Source of the DNA: an uncultured Collinsella sp. | GTDB lineage: Bacteria; Actinomycetota; Coriobacteriia; Coriobacteriales; Coriobacteriaceae | Assembly: GCA_900543605.1 (NCBI GenBank) | Contig: UQSK01000036.1 | Span: 1-18,400, forward strand | Reading direction: 5' to 3' | Length of the DNA stretch: 18,400 nucleotides | Notes under the pieces: generated by a model | Databases searched by the model: none | What the model was told of the DNA's origin: nothing | The model's input: the letters and a program-made list of their open reading frames with translations, nothing else | Translations under genes and position numbers: made by a program | Shown: positions 1 through 7,046 of the stretch, one piece after another | Layout: the number at the start of each line of letters is the position of its first letter | How positions within the stretch are numbered: position 1 is the first letter of the stretch

Positions 1-1
1 C

Positions 2-40
2 TCGCACGAAGAGCACATTAAGTGCTCTTCGGCTCGTGCG
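2..40. repeat. Bulged hairpin at the left contig edge
   Basis: GAAGAGCAC at 8-16 pairs perfectly with GTGCTCTTC at 22-30 around the loop ATTAA. The pairing resumes outside with CGCAC (3-7) and GTGCG (36-40) across a 5-base bulge. No T-run follows on either strand, so it is not a convincing terminator. The rest of 41-136 holds no gene I recognise. One plus-strand frame stays open from the left edge to a TAA near 202, but it has no recognisable motif. The region may be the tail of something cut off by the contig end, or a repeat that broke the assembly. Confidence 0.5.
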
Positions 41-136
41 GAATCTACGAAAACCAAGCAGGCGGACACGCCTTAGGTATCGATTACTTCAGTCTGAAGG
101 TACTAACTTGACAATCTCACAGAATAGCACAGGCAT

Positions 137-227
137 ACCTGCCGAAAAGGGACAGGTTTATTTTGGTAGGTTTTATCAGGGGAAACGACATTTGCCCATA
201 TAAAACCGACCAAAATAAACCTGTCCC
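137..227. repeat. Palindromic element with GGGACAGG core (long imperfect inverted repeat)
   Basis: Bases 148-176 are the reverse complement of 199-227 with a single mismatch, giving a stem of about 29 bp around a 22-base loop. The left arm also fits a smaller hairpin: ACCTGCC (137-143) and GGTAGGT (165-171) flank a 21-base core containing GGGACAGG, with one G-T wobble. This stem-core-stem plan recurs at 4039, 8026 and 9685 in this window. It lies just beyond the putative clpX terminator. Confidence 0.75.
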
Positions 228-236
228 TAAATGGCA

Positions 237-262
237 GGCCCCGCGGTGGTTGCCACGGGGCC
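237..262 (-). terminator. Putative terminator of clpX
   Basis: GGCCCCG (237-243) pairs with CGGGGCC (256-262), with further inner pairing. It lies 14 bases beyond the clpX stop codon in the direction of transcription. The T-run that follows on the minus strand is weak (TGCCATTT), so termination may be inefficient or helped by the adjacent long palindrome. Confidence 0.5.
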
Positions 263-276
263 TGGATTCAAGCTAT

Positions 277-1683
277 TTACCCGTAGATGCGTTGGGGCTG
301 CTCTTCGCCCTTTACGGAGGCTTCGGTCACAACGACCTTGGAAACGCCTTCCTCGCTGGGAAGGTCGAACATCGTCTGCTGCAGCACGTCCTCGCAAATA
401 GAGCGCAGGCCGCGGGCGCCGGTCTTGCGGGCAAGCGCCATGCGGGCGATCTCGTGCAGGGCCGCGTCCTCAAACTCAAGATCGACGTCCTCGAGCTGGA
501 ACATCTTGCGGTACTGGCGTACCACGGCGTTCTTGGGCTCGGTCAGGATCGACACCAGGTCGTCCTCGTCGAGCGCCTGCGTCTGGGTGACGACGGGCGT
601 ACGGCCCACGAACTCGGGGATCATGCCAAAGGCGTTGAGGTCCTGCGGGAGCACCTGACGCAGCAGGTCGTTCTCGTCGACCGAGGTGGGGCCGGCGATC
701 TCGGAGTTAAAGCCCACGCCCTTGTTTCCCACGCGATCGGCGATGATCTTGTCCAGACCCACAAAGGCACCGCCGCAGATGAACAGAATGTTCGTCGTGT
801 CGATCTGTAGCAGCTCCTGCTGGGGATGCTTGCGGCCGCCGGTGGGCGGAACGCTAGCTACCGTGCCCTCAAGGATCTTAAGCAGCGCCTGCTGAACGCC
901 CTCGCCCGAGACATCGCGGGTGATGGAGAGGTTTTCGGCCTTGCGGGCGATCTTGTCGATCTCGTCCACGTAGATAATGCCAACCTGAGCGCGCTCAATG
1001 TCGCCATCGGCAGCATTGATAAGCTTGAGCAGGATGTTCTCCACGTCCTCACCCACGTAACCTGCCTCGGTAAGCGCGGTGGCGTCGGCGATGGCAAACG
1101 GCACCTCGAGGATGCGCGCGAGCGTCTGGGCCAACAGGGTCTTACCGGTACCGGTGGGACCGAGCAGCAGGATGTTGGATTTGGCGAGCTCTACCTCGTC
1201 CATATCGTCGTCGAACTGCGAGCCCACGCCGTCGTCAAAGGCAGACACCGCGGCGCCGCCCTCGATCACGCGGCGATAGTGGTTGTACACGGCCACCGAC
1301 ATGGCGCGCTTGGCGTCCTCCTGACCCATAACATAGGCCGAAAGCTCGTCATAGATCTCGTGCGGCGTCGGCACGTGCGTGATGACCTGGCGGTCGTCCT
1401 CAAGCTCAAAGCCCTCGGTCTCGGGGTCCACGGCGGGCTGGGATGCAGCCTGACCGTGGTCGTTGAGGAAGCCCGGCAGCTTGCCGTTGCGGGCGGCGTC
1501 CATAAAGTCCGAAGCCAGCGACTCCTCCAGAATCTCGGAGCAAGCGGCGACGCACTCGTCACAGATAAAGATGTTGGTCGGGCCCTTTACGAGGCGACGG
1601 ACCTGGCCCTGCTCTTTTCCGCAGAAGGAGCAGCGGATGGGGTTGCCGTTCTCGTCGAAGTTGTCCTGCATGTTACCGGCCAT
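277..1683 (-). CDS. clpX: ClpX, ATP-binding unfoldase subunit of the ClpXP protease
   Basis: ClpX is a cytoplasmic AAA+ hexamer that recognises tagged substrates, unfolds them with ATP and threads them into ClpP. The 468-residue protein has the N-terminal C4 zinc finger (Cys18, Cys21, Cys41, Cys44), Walker A GPTGTGKT (175-182), the pore loop GYVGED, Walker B YVDEIDK, the RKH loop (GGRKHP) and the PEFVGR region. The ClpP-docking tripeptide, IGF in E. coli, appears here as VGF within KGVGFNSE. It is longer than E. coli ClpX (424 residues). Part of the extra length is an acidic insert at about 142-163 just before Walker A, and the linker after the zinc finger is also long. The ATG lies one base after the clpP stop codon, and AAGGA with an 8-base spacer sits inside the end of clpP, so the two are cotranscribed. 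Confidence 0.97.
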   Translation of the reverse strand: MAGNMQDNFDENGNPIRCSFCGKEQGQVRRLVKGPTNIFICDECVAACSEILEESLASDFMDAARNGKLPGFLNDHGQAASQPAVDPETEGFELEDDRQVITHVPTPHEIYDELSAYVMGQEDAKRAMSVAVYNHYRRVIEGGAAVSAFDDGVGSQFDDDMDEVELAKSNILLLGPTGTGKTLLAQTLARILEVPFAIADATALTEAGYVGEDVENILLKLINAADGDIERAQVGIIYVDEIDKIARKAENLSITRDVSGEGVQQALLKILEGTVASVPPTGGRKHPQQELLQIDTTNILFICGGAFVGLDKIIADRVGNKGVGFNSEIAGPTSVDENDLLRQVLPQDLNAFGMIPEFVGRTPVVTQTQALDEDDLVSILTEPKNAVVRQYRKMFQLEDVDLEFEDAALHEIARMALARKTGARGLRSICEDVLQQTMFDLPSEEGVSKVVVTEASVKGEEQPQRIYG

Positions 1684-1684
1684 C

Positions 1685-2311
1685 CTAGGCGTCCTTCGCG
1701 GCGAGATCGCGCGAGGTGACGATGCGGTCGATCAGGCCGTAGTCGAGGGCCTCGGCAGCGGTCAGGTAGTTGTCGCGCTCGGTATCGGCCTGGACCTTCT
1801 CGATGGGCTGGCCCGAGGCGTCGGACAGGATCTGGTTGAGCTCGCGACGGGTCTTCTTGATCTCCTCGGCCACGATCTCGATCTCGGTCTGCTGGCCCTG
1901 GGCACCGCCGCTGGGCTGATGAATCATGACCTTGGAGTGCGGCAGGCAGAAGCGCTTGCCCTTGGCGCCGGCCGAAAGCAGCACGGCGGCCATAGACGCG
2001 GCCATACCGACGCAGATGGTGGAGACCTGCGGCTTGATGAAGTTCATGGTGTCAAGAATCGCCAGACCGGAGTAAACCTCGCCACCGGGCGAATTGATGT
2101 AGAGCGAGATATCCTTCTCAGCATCCTGGCTCTCAAGATGCAGCAGCTGGGCAACGACCAGGTTGGCGCTGACGGAGTTAATCTCCTCGCCCAAGAAGAT
2201 GATGCGGTCGTTGAGCAGGCGCGAATAGATATCGTAGCTGCGCTCACCGCGCGGCGTCTGCTCGATAACGTATGGCACGAGGGCGGAATCGAACTTAGCG
2301 ATCATACGCAT
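1685..2311 (-). CDS. clpP: ClpP, ATP-dependent Clp protease proteolytic subunit
   Basis: ClpP is the serine peptidase that forms the double-heptamer chamber of ClpXP and ClpAP/ClpCP. The catalytic triad is complete: Ser106 in GMAASMAA, His131 in KVMIHQP and Asp180 in TERDNYLT (numbering from MRMIAKFD). The oxyanion-region motif NSPGGEVYSGLAI is present. With the chosen start the protein has 208 residues, normal for the family. I chose the ATG at 2311 because AGAGAG lies 8 bases upstream. An ATG at 2305 (GGAG 6 bases upstream) is equally possible; the frame also extends to a TTG at 2335 with less support. The gene sits between tig and clpX in the common tig-clpP-clpX order. A single clpP is seen here; other paralogs cannot be excluded. 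Confidence 0.96.
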   Translation of the reverse strand: MRMIAKFDSALVPYVIEQTPRGERSYDIYSRLLNDRIIFLGEEINSVSANLVVAQLLHLESQDAEKDISLYINSPGGEVYSGLAILDTMNFIKPQVSTICVGMAASMAAVLLSAGAKGKRFCLPHSKVMIHQPSGGAQGQQTEIEIVAEEIKKTRRELNQILSDASGQPIEKVQADTERDNYLTAAEALDYGLIDRIVTSRDLAAKDA

Positions 2312-2351
2312 CTCCATTTCTCTCTTGCGGACCAAATTGGTTCTAGATAAA

Positions 2352-2392
2352 CGTACGGTGCCCGCATGCTATGCATTGGCTGGCACCGTACG
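2352..2392 (-). terminator. Hairpin between tig and clpP, possible terminator or attenuator
   Basis: CGTACGGTGCC (2352-2362) and GGCACCGTACG (2382-2392) form a perfect 11-bp stem around a 19-base loop. On the minus strand it is followed by TTTATC, a poor U-tract. It could partly terminate tig transcripts, set the tig-to-clpPX ratio or stabilise an mRNA end. It lies between a possible promoter region and the clpP start. Confidence 0.45.
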
Positions 2393-2397
2393 AAGCA

Positions 2398-2411
2398 ACC
2401 GGATAACCGGT
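2398..2411. promoter_or_regulatory. Palindrome ACCGG-ATAA-CCGGT, possible operator upstream of clpP
   Basis: A perfect 5-bp inverted repeat with a 4-base spacer lies in the tig-clpP gap. On the minus strand it comes just after TTATAC, a weak -10-like hexamer, so a repressor bound here could block clpPX transcription. No good -35 is visible, and I do not recognise the palindrome as the site of a named regulator. Confidence 0.25.
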
Positions 2412-2468
2412 GTATAACTTTACCCCATCACGGGCGCACGCATGCGCTCGCGGGCAAGGTGGCGAGAA

Positions 2469-3767
2469 TTACTCGGCGTCCTTGGCGGTCTCGTCGACCT
2501 CGGTCACCTTGGCGTTCTCGACCAGGTGGTCGACGGCCTTGGAGCGACGGATGGACTCGCGGACGGCAGGCATGCGGCCATCGGCGATGAACTCGGCCTT
2601 GGAAGCCTCGACGTCCTTGACGCCGGCCTTCTCGAACTCGGCGTTGATGTCGTCCTCGGTGACCTCAATCTTGAGCTCGCGGGCGAGGGCGTCCAGAGCC
2701 AGGGACTCACGGGCAACGTCGTTGGCCTGCTTGTGCAGGTCGCCGATGAACTGCTCCATGGTCAGGCCGGAAGCGGGCAGCCAGGTGTCCAGCGTCATGC
2801 CGCGGGCAGCGAGGTTGGACAGGAAGTTCTGGCCAAGCTCCTCAAAGACGGACTGCTCGTAGTCGGCATCCATCTCGTCGAGCTGCAGGCGCTCGGCGAG
2901 AGCGGAGACGCAACGGTTCTCCTTCTCTGCCGGAAGGCGGGAAGCCTTGTCCTGCTCGATCTCGATCTTGATGGCGTCGCGCATGGCGTCGATGCTGTCA
3001 AAGCCAAAGTCGGACTTGACGAGCTCGTCGGTGAGCTCGGGGGTGTTGCGAACCTTGATGCCCTTGACGGTGACCTCGACGGTGTGGGTCTCGGCCTCCT
3101 CGCCCTCCTCGACCTCGTCGGTCCAGGTGACGGTCTTGACGTCGTCAACGTTAGCGCCGATCAGGGCCTCGTTGAACTCCTTGGGGTTGCTGTCGCTACC
3201 GGCGATGAGCATGCGGCCCTCGGCGGCAAAGTTGTCGGCGTTCTCGACGGCCTTGAGGTCGACGGTGACGTAGTCCTCGGCCTCGACGGCGCGACCCTCG
3301 ACGTCCTCGAAGGTGGCACGGTAGTTGAGGAGCATCTCGACCTGGTTGTTGATCTCGGACTCGGTGACCTCCGCGGGAGGCATCTCGATCTCGACGGCGT
3401 CGAAGGAGGAGAGCTCGGCGGCAGGACGCAGGGAGAACTCGACGGTGTAGGTGTAGTCCTCGTGATCCTTAGCGAGGTCGAGCTCCTTGTAGTCACCGTT
3501 CTTGGTGGGGACGATGTCCAGTTCGTTGAGGACGGCGGGCTCGTTGGCGGCGATCAGGTCGTTGGTGGCCTGAGCGAGGGTAGCCTCGGCGCCAAGAGCG
3601 GAGTCGATGACCGGACGGGGAGCCTTGCCGGCACGGAAGCCCGGGAAGCGGTACTTCTTGGCGGTGTCCTTGTAGGCCTTCTTGATCGCGGCGTCGACGT
3701 CGGCGGCCGGGATGGTGACCGTAGCGGTGAGCTTGGCGTCCTTGACGTCAGAAGCGGTGATGTTCAA
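2469..3767 (-). CDS. tig: Trigger factor, ribosome-associated chaperone and prolyl isomerase
   Basis: Trigger factor binds ribosomal protein L23 at the exit tunnel and shields nascent chains; its FKBP-like domain isomerises prolyl bonds. The ribosome-binding signature GFRAGKAP is at residues 43-50, the same numbering as GFRKGKVP in E. coli trigger factor. The middle (about 150-240) fits the FKBP domain and the rest the C-terminal chaperone arms, ending in an acidic tail. The start is taken as TTG at 3767: AGGAGG lies 6 bases upstream, and the alignment with E. coli numbering agrees. GTG at 3770 would leave only 3 bases of spacing, and an ATG at 3782 lies before the ribosome-binding site. The protein has 432 residues, normal for the family. 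Confidence 0.95.
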   Translation of the reverse strand: MNITASDVKDAKLTATVTIPAADVDAAIKKAYKDTAKKYRFPGFRAGKAPRPVIDSALGAEATLAQATNDLIAANEPAVLNELDIVPTKNGDYKELDLAKDHEDYTYTVEFSLRPAAELSSFDAVEIEMPPAEVTESEINNQVEMLLNYRATFEDVEGRAVEAEDYVTVDLKAVENADNFAAEGRMLIAGSDSNPKEFNEALIGANVDDVKTVTWTDEVEEGEEAETHTVEVTVKGIKVRNTPELTDELVKSDFGFDSIDAMRDAIKIEIEQDKASRLPAEKENRCVSALAERLQLDEMDADYEQSVFEELGQNFLSNLAARGMTLDTWLPASGLTMEQFIGDLHKQANDVARESLALDALARELKIEVTEDDINAEFEKAGVKDVEASKAEFIADGRMPAVRESIRRSKAVDHLVENAKVTEVDETAKDAE

Positions 3768-3830
3768 CACGTTCCTCCTCATACTGCCCAGCTTATCTGA
3801 GGTGCTGGTACCTTTATGCAACAAAGTGTC

Positions 3831-3850
3831 GCGACGGCCAGGGCCGACGC
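3831..3850 (-). terminator. Short GC hairpin after tRNA-Leu, possible terminator
   Basis: GCG-A-CGGCC and GGCCG-A-CGC form an 8-bp stem with one internal mismatch and a 2-base loop (a tight turn that would probably open further). On the minus strand it lies 9 bases after the tRNA 3' end and is followed by GACACTTTG, a weak T-tract. It could terminate the tRNA transcript or simply be GC-rich chance pairing. Confidence 0.3.
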
Positions 3851-3858
3851 AAGTGCGA

Positions 3859-3942
3859 TGGTGCGGGCGAAAGGACTCGAACCTTCACGGGAATCCCACC
3901 AGAACCTAAATCTGGCGCGTCTACCAATTCCGCCACGCCCGC
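3859..3942 (-). tRNA. tRNA-Leu (anticodon UAG)
   Basis: The minus strand folds as a class II tRNA of 84 bases including an encoded CCA. The acceptor stem is GCGGGCG/CGCCCGC. The anticodon stem is CCAGA/TCTGG with loop TTTAGGT, giving anticodon TAG at 3908-3906, which reads CUA leucine codons. The T-arm holds GTTCGAG, and the long variable arm expected of leucine tRNAs is present. U33 is in place. It lies upstream of tig on the same strand. Confidence 0.97.
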
Positions 3943-4038
3943 ATGAGCGCACAGACTAGGAATGATAGCAGATACGAACGGCAAGCGCACGCACACCTTT
4001 TACAAGCTCACGACCTCACCACGAGTTACAGCGGAACA

Positions 4039-4121
4039 GGGTAGCTAATTTGGGACGGGGCTTTTTTAGCTACCCCCACAAGCGGGGTAGCTAAAAAAGC
4101 CCCGTCCCAAATTAGCTACCC
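4039..4121. repeat. Perfect 38-bp inverted repeat built from two GGGACGGGG hairpins (REPIN-like)
   Basis: Bases 4039-4076 are the exact reverse complement of 4084-4121, separated by 7 bases. Each arm is itself a hairpin: GGGTAGCTAA (4039-4048), a 17-base core containing GGGACGGGG, then TTAGCTACCC (4066-4075). The 10-mer GGGTAGCTAA therefore occurs four times in alternating orientation. This is the head-to-head doublet layout of REPIN elements. It lies between the molybdenum hydroxylase operon and tRNA-Leu, in a 272-base stretch without a gene. Confidence 0.93.
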
Positions 4122-4136
4122 CCCATCGGCTATCTC

Positions 4137-4172
4137 CTGCAGCCCACAATTCGGACGAAAAGTGGGCTGCAG
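4137..4172. repeat. Perfect 11-bp hairpin downstream of the Mo hydroxylase gene
   Basis: CTGCAGCCCAC (4137-4147) and GTGGGCTGCAG (4162-4172) flank the 14-base core AATTCGGACGAAAA. It lies 42 bases past the stop codon of the Mo-subunit gene and could act as its terminator or mRNA end, but no T-run follows on the minus strand. The GGACG in the core weakly resembles the cores of the other palindromic elements, so it may be a diverged member. Confidence 0.6.
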
Positions 4173-4214
4173 TTTCCCAGGGCTCGACAAAGAGCGGCGG
4201 CTGCGTCGCCTCGC

Positions 4215-7046
4215 CTACTCCCCCAGCAGGGCCTTCTCGGGCGTGATCGGCAGCGAGCGCACCTGGTGTCCGGTAGCGTGTGCCACGGCCGAGGCCACGG
4301 CGGCGAGCGGCGTGTTGATGACGACCTCGCCGATCGACTTGGCGCCAAACGGGCCCGTCGGCTCGTAACTCGGCTCAAAGGCCACGCGAATGCTGCCGAT
4401 ATCCAGGCGCGTGGGCAGCTTGTAGCTCATAAAGTTGCCGGTGCGCAGACGGCCGCACTCGTCGTGCTCGACGATCTCGTAGAGCGCGTGACCGATGCCC
4501 TGGGCAATACCGCCCTCGGCCTGGACGCGCGCGAGTGCCTCGTTGATCACGGTGCCGCAGTCCACAGCCGCCGCGTAGTCCACCACGGTCACCTTGCCGG
4601 TGGTCTTGTCGACCTCAACCTCGGCAATGCCGGCCATAAACGGCGGAGGCGAAACGGGCAGGCAGGCAGAGGCATGCGAGGTGAGCGCGTCGCCGCCCGC
4701 GATGTTCTTGACGCACAGGTTGGCAAAGTCGCGCAGCGTGAGGTAGCGATTCTGCTCGCGCGCGGCACGCTCGTCGGACAGGCGCACGTACTGGCCATCA
4801 AAGACCACGTCGGCGGCGTCCACATCCCACATCTGGGCGGCCTTGGCGCAAATCTTCTCGCGCAGCTCGGTCGCGGCGTTCTTGGCTGCCAGACCTGTCA
4901 CGTACGTGCCCGAGCTCGCGTACGAGCCGGCGTCGAACGGCGACACATCGGTGTCCACGCCGCGCACCACGATCATCGAACTCTCCACACCCAGCTCCTC
5001 GGCGGCAATCTGCGCCAGGATCGTGTCGACGCCCATGCCGTTATCGGTGGCGCCGGTGCCGATGGTAATGAAGCCGTCCTCTTCCAAGCGCATGTCGATG
5101 CCGGCGATATCCACGTTGGAGATGCCCGATCCCTGCATGGTGAGCGCGCAGCCAAGGGCGCGCACGCGGTCGCCCAGGTCCACGGCCAGCGGCTTGTCGC
5201 GCCAGCCGATCATGTCCATCGCGCGCAGCAGACAGCGATCGAGCGCGCAGGCGTTGAGCTTCTCGTTATAGTACTGCGGCATGACCTCGCCCTCGCGCAC
5301 CATGTTCTTAAGGCGCAGGTCGGCGGGGTCCATGTGCAGCATGTCGGCGAGCTCGTTGACGGCGCTCTCCACGGCAAACTGGCCCTGGGTGGCACCATAG
5401 CCGCGATACGCGCCGCCGCGGTTGGTGTTGGTGTAGACGGCGTCCCACCTAAAGCGGCTCGCCTTTACGTGGTTGTAGATGGGCAGGCTCTTGTGGCCCG
5501 AAAGGCCAATCGTCGTGGTGGCATGCTCGCCATAAGCGCCGGCGTTAGACAACGTGTGCAGGTCGATGGCCGTGATGGTGCCGTCGTTCATGGCGCCCAG
5601 CTTAACGGTCATCTGCATCTGGTGGCGCGAGTTGCCCGCGGTGATGGTCTCCTCGCGGGTGTAGCAGCAGTAGCTCGGACGGCCGGTCTGCTGGGTCACG
5701 AACGCCACGAAAATCTCGCAGCAACCCGTCTGCTTGGAGCCAAAGCCGCCGCCGATGCGCGGCTTGATGACCTGCACCTGCGACTGCGGGATGTCGAGCG
5801 ACTGCGCGACCATGCGGCGCACGTGGAAGGGCACCTGCGTAGAGGTGGTCACCGAGATGCGGCCGAACGCGTCGGTCGTCGCGAAGGCACGGAAGGTCTC
5901 CATGGGCGCAGTCTGCGTGGCCTGGCTGGTGTAGATGCGCTCAAAGACGATGTCGCTCTGGGCGAAGGCCTCGTCCAGGTCGCCATAATCGCTGGTACCG
6001 CTGCATACCAAGTTGCGCGGGACATCGCCGCCCTGCGGGAACATAAAGGTCACGTCGCCCTCGGGGTGGACCACGATGTCGTTATCGAGTGCCTTGGTAA
6101 AGTCGAGCAGGGGCTCGAGCACCTCGTAGTCGACCTTAATGAGCTTGAGCGCCTTGTCGGCGGCCTCCTCAGTTTCGGCGGCGACGATCGCCACCTCTTC
6201 GTTTTGGTAGCGCACCAGGTTCTCGAGAATCAGACGGTCGTAGGGACTCGGCTGCGGATAGCTCTGGCCGGCGATGGTAAAGCGGCGCTTGGGCACGTCC
6301 TCGTAGGTGTAGACGCCCACCACGCCGGGCACCTTCAAGGCGCGCGACGTATCGATGGAGCGGATCTTGGCGCGCGCATACGGGCTGCGCTTGAGTTTGA
6401 CGATGAGCGCGCCGGCGGGCACCAGGTCGCCCGTGTAGACGGGGCGACCCTCGAGCAGCGCCTTCGAGTCCTTCTTGGGCTGCTTCTTGGTGATCTGCTT
6501 GTACGAGACGCCATCGCAGCTGGTGTCGTTGACCGGTAGCTCGGGCATCTCAAAGCCCACCTGTACGCCGGACTCGTTGAGGAAGCGAACGATGGCGCGC
6601 AGCTGGCTCTCGTAACCGCTGCAGCGGCAGAGGTTGCCGGCGAGCTGGCGCGAGAGTTCCTCGCGCGTGGCGACGAGGCTCGGGTCCTCCTTGGCGGCGC
6701 GGGCAAGCGCCAGCACGTTCATGATAAGGCCGGGGGCGCAAAAACCGCACTGCTCGGCGCCTTCGGCAGCCATTGCACGGGCGAGCGCCTCGGACTCGGC
6801 CTTGAGGCCCTCGAGCGTGGTGATGGAGCGGCCCTCGACGCGCGCGGCGGGAACCGAGCAGCTCAGCACCGGGTCACCGTCGAGCCACACCGTGCACAGG
6901 CCGCAGTTGGTGGTTTCGCAGGCACAGCGCACCGACGCGCAACCCTGCTCGCGCAACAGCGAAAATAGCATGGTATCGGGGGCAATCTGAACCTTGACCT
7001 TGCGGCCGTTGAGCGTAAAGGAAAGATCGATGAGTTTGGCAGCCAT
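4215..7046 (-). CDS. Molybdenum hydroxylase, fused [2Fe-2S] and Mo-cofactor subunit (xanthine dehydrogenase family)
   Basis: This 943-residue protein joins two subunits that are separate in many relatives. Residues 1-155 form the iron-sulfur part: the first cluster ligands are Cys43, Cys48, Cys51 and Cys63 (CETTNCGLC), and the second are Cys100, Cys103, Cys140 and Cys142 (CGFC, CRC). After a lysine-rich linker at about 185-195, the Mo domain starts at GRPVYTGDL. It contains GGGFGSK, AYRGYGATQ and SYASSGTYVTG, and carries the conserved catalytic glutamate as Glu907 in GAKSIGEVV. Such enzymes hydroxylate heterocycles such as purines using water; the true substrate cannot be read from the sequence. 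The ATG overlaps the stop codon of the FAD-subunit gene (TAATG), so the two are translationally coupled. Being cytoplasmic, it has no signal peptide. Selenium dependence of the active site is possible in anaerobes but is not shown here. Confidence 0.9.
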   Translation of the reverse strand: MAAKLIDLSFTLNGRKVKVQIAPDTMLFSLLREQGCASVRCACETTNCGLCTVWLDGDPVLSCSVPAARVEGRSITTLEGLKAESEALARAMAAEGAEQCGFCAPGLIMNVLALARAAKEDPSLVATREELSRQLAGNLCRCSGYESQLRAIVRFLNESGVQVGFEMPELPVNDTSCDGVSYKQITKKQPKKDSKALLEGRPVYTGDLVPAGALIVKLKRSPYARAKIRSIDTSRALKVPGVVGVYTYEDVPKRRFTIAGQSYPQPSPYDRLILENLVRYQNEEVAIVAAETEEAADKALKLIKVDYEVLEPLLDFTKALDNDIVVHPEGDVTFMFPQGGDVPRNLVCSGTSDYGDLDEAFAQSDIVFERIYTSQATQTAPMETFRAFATTDAFGRISVTTSTQVPFHVRRMVAQSLDIPQSQVQVIKPRIGGGFGSKQTGCCEIFVAFVTQQTGRPSYCCYTREETITAGNSRHQMQMTVKLGAMNDGTITAIDLHTLSNAGAYGEHATTTIGLSGHKSLPIYNHVKASRFRWDAVYTNTNRGGAYRGYGATQGQFAVESAVNELADMLHMDPADLRLKNMVREGEVMPQYYNEKLNACALDRCLLRAMDMIGWRDKPLAVDLGDRVRALGCALTMQGSGISNVDIAGIDMRLEEDGFITIGTGATDNGMGVDTILAQIAAEELGVESSMIVVRGVDTDVSPFDAGSYASSGTYVTGLAAKNAATELREKICAKAAQMWDVDAADVVFDGQYVRLSDERAAREQNRYLTLRDFANLCVKNIAGGDALTSHASACLPVSPPPFMAGIAEVEVDKTTGKVTVVDYAAAVDCGTVINEALARVQAEGGIAQGIGHALYEIVEHDECGRLRTGNFMSYKLPTRLDIGSIRVAFEPSYEPTGPFGAKSIGEVVINTPLAAVASAVAHATGHQVRSLPITPEKALLGE

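Noticed and set aside
163..810. Plus-strand open frame starting within the palindrome and running into clpX
   Set aside because: It overlaps clpX antisense for most of its length and has no ribosome-binding site or recognisable domain.
4039..4121. Reading the 38-bp inverted repeat as IS terminal repeats or a CRISPR fragment
   Set aside because: Only 7 bases lie between the arms, so there is no room for a transposase, and there is no array of direct repeats with spacers.
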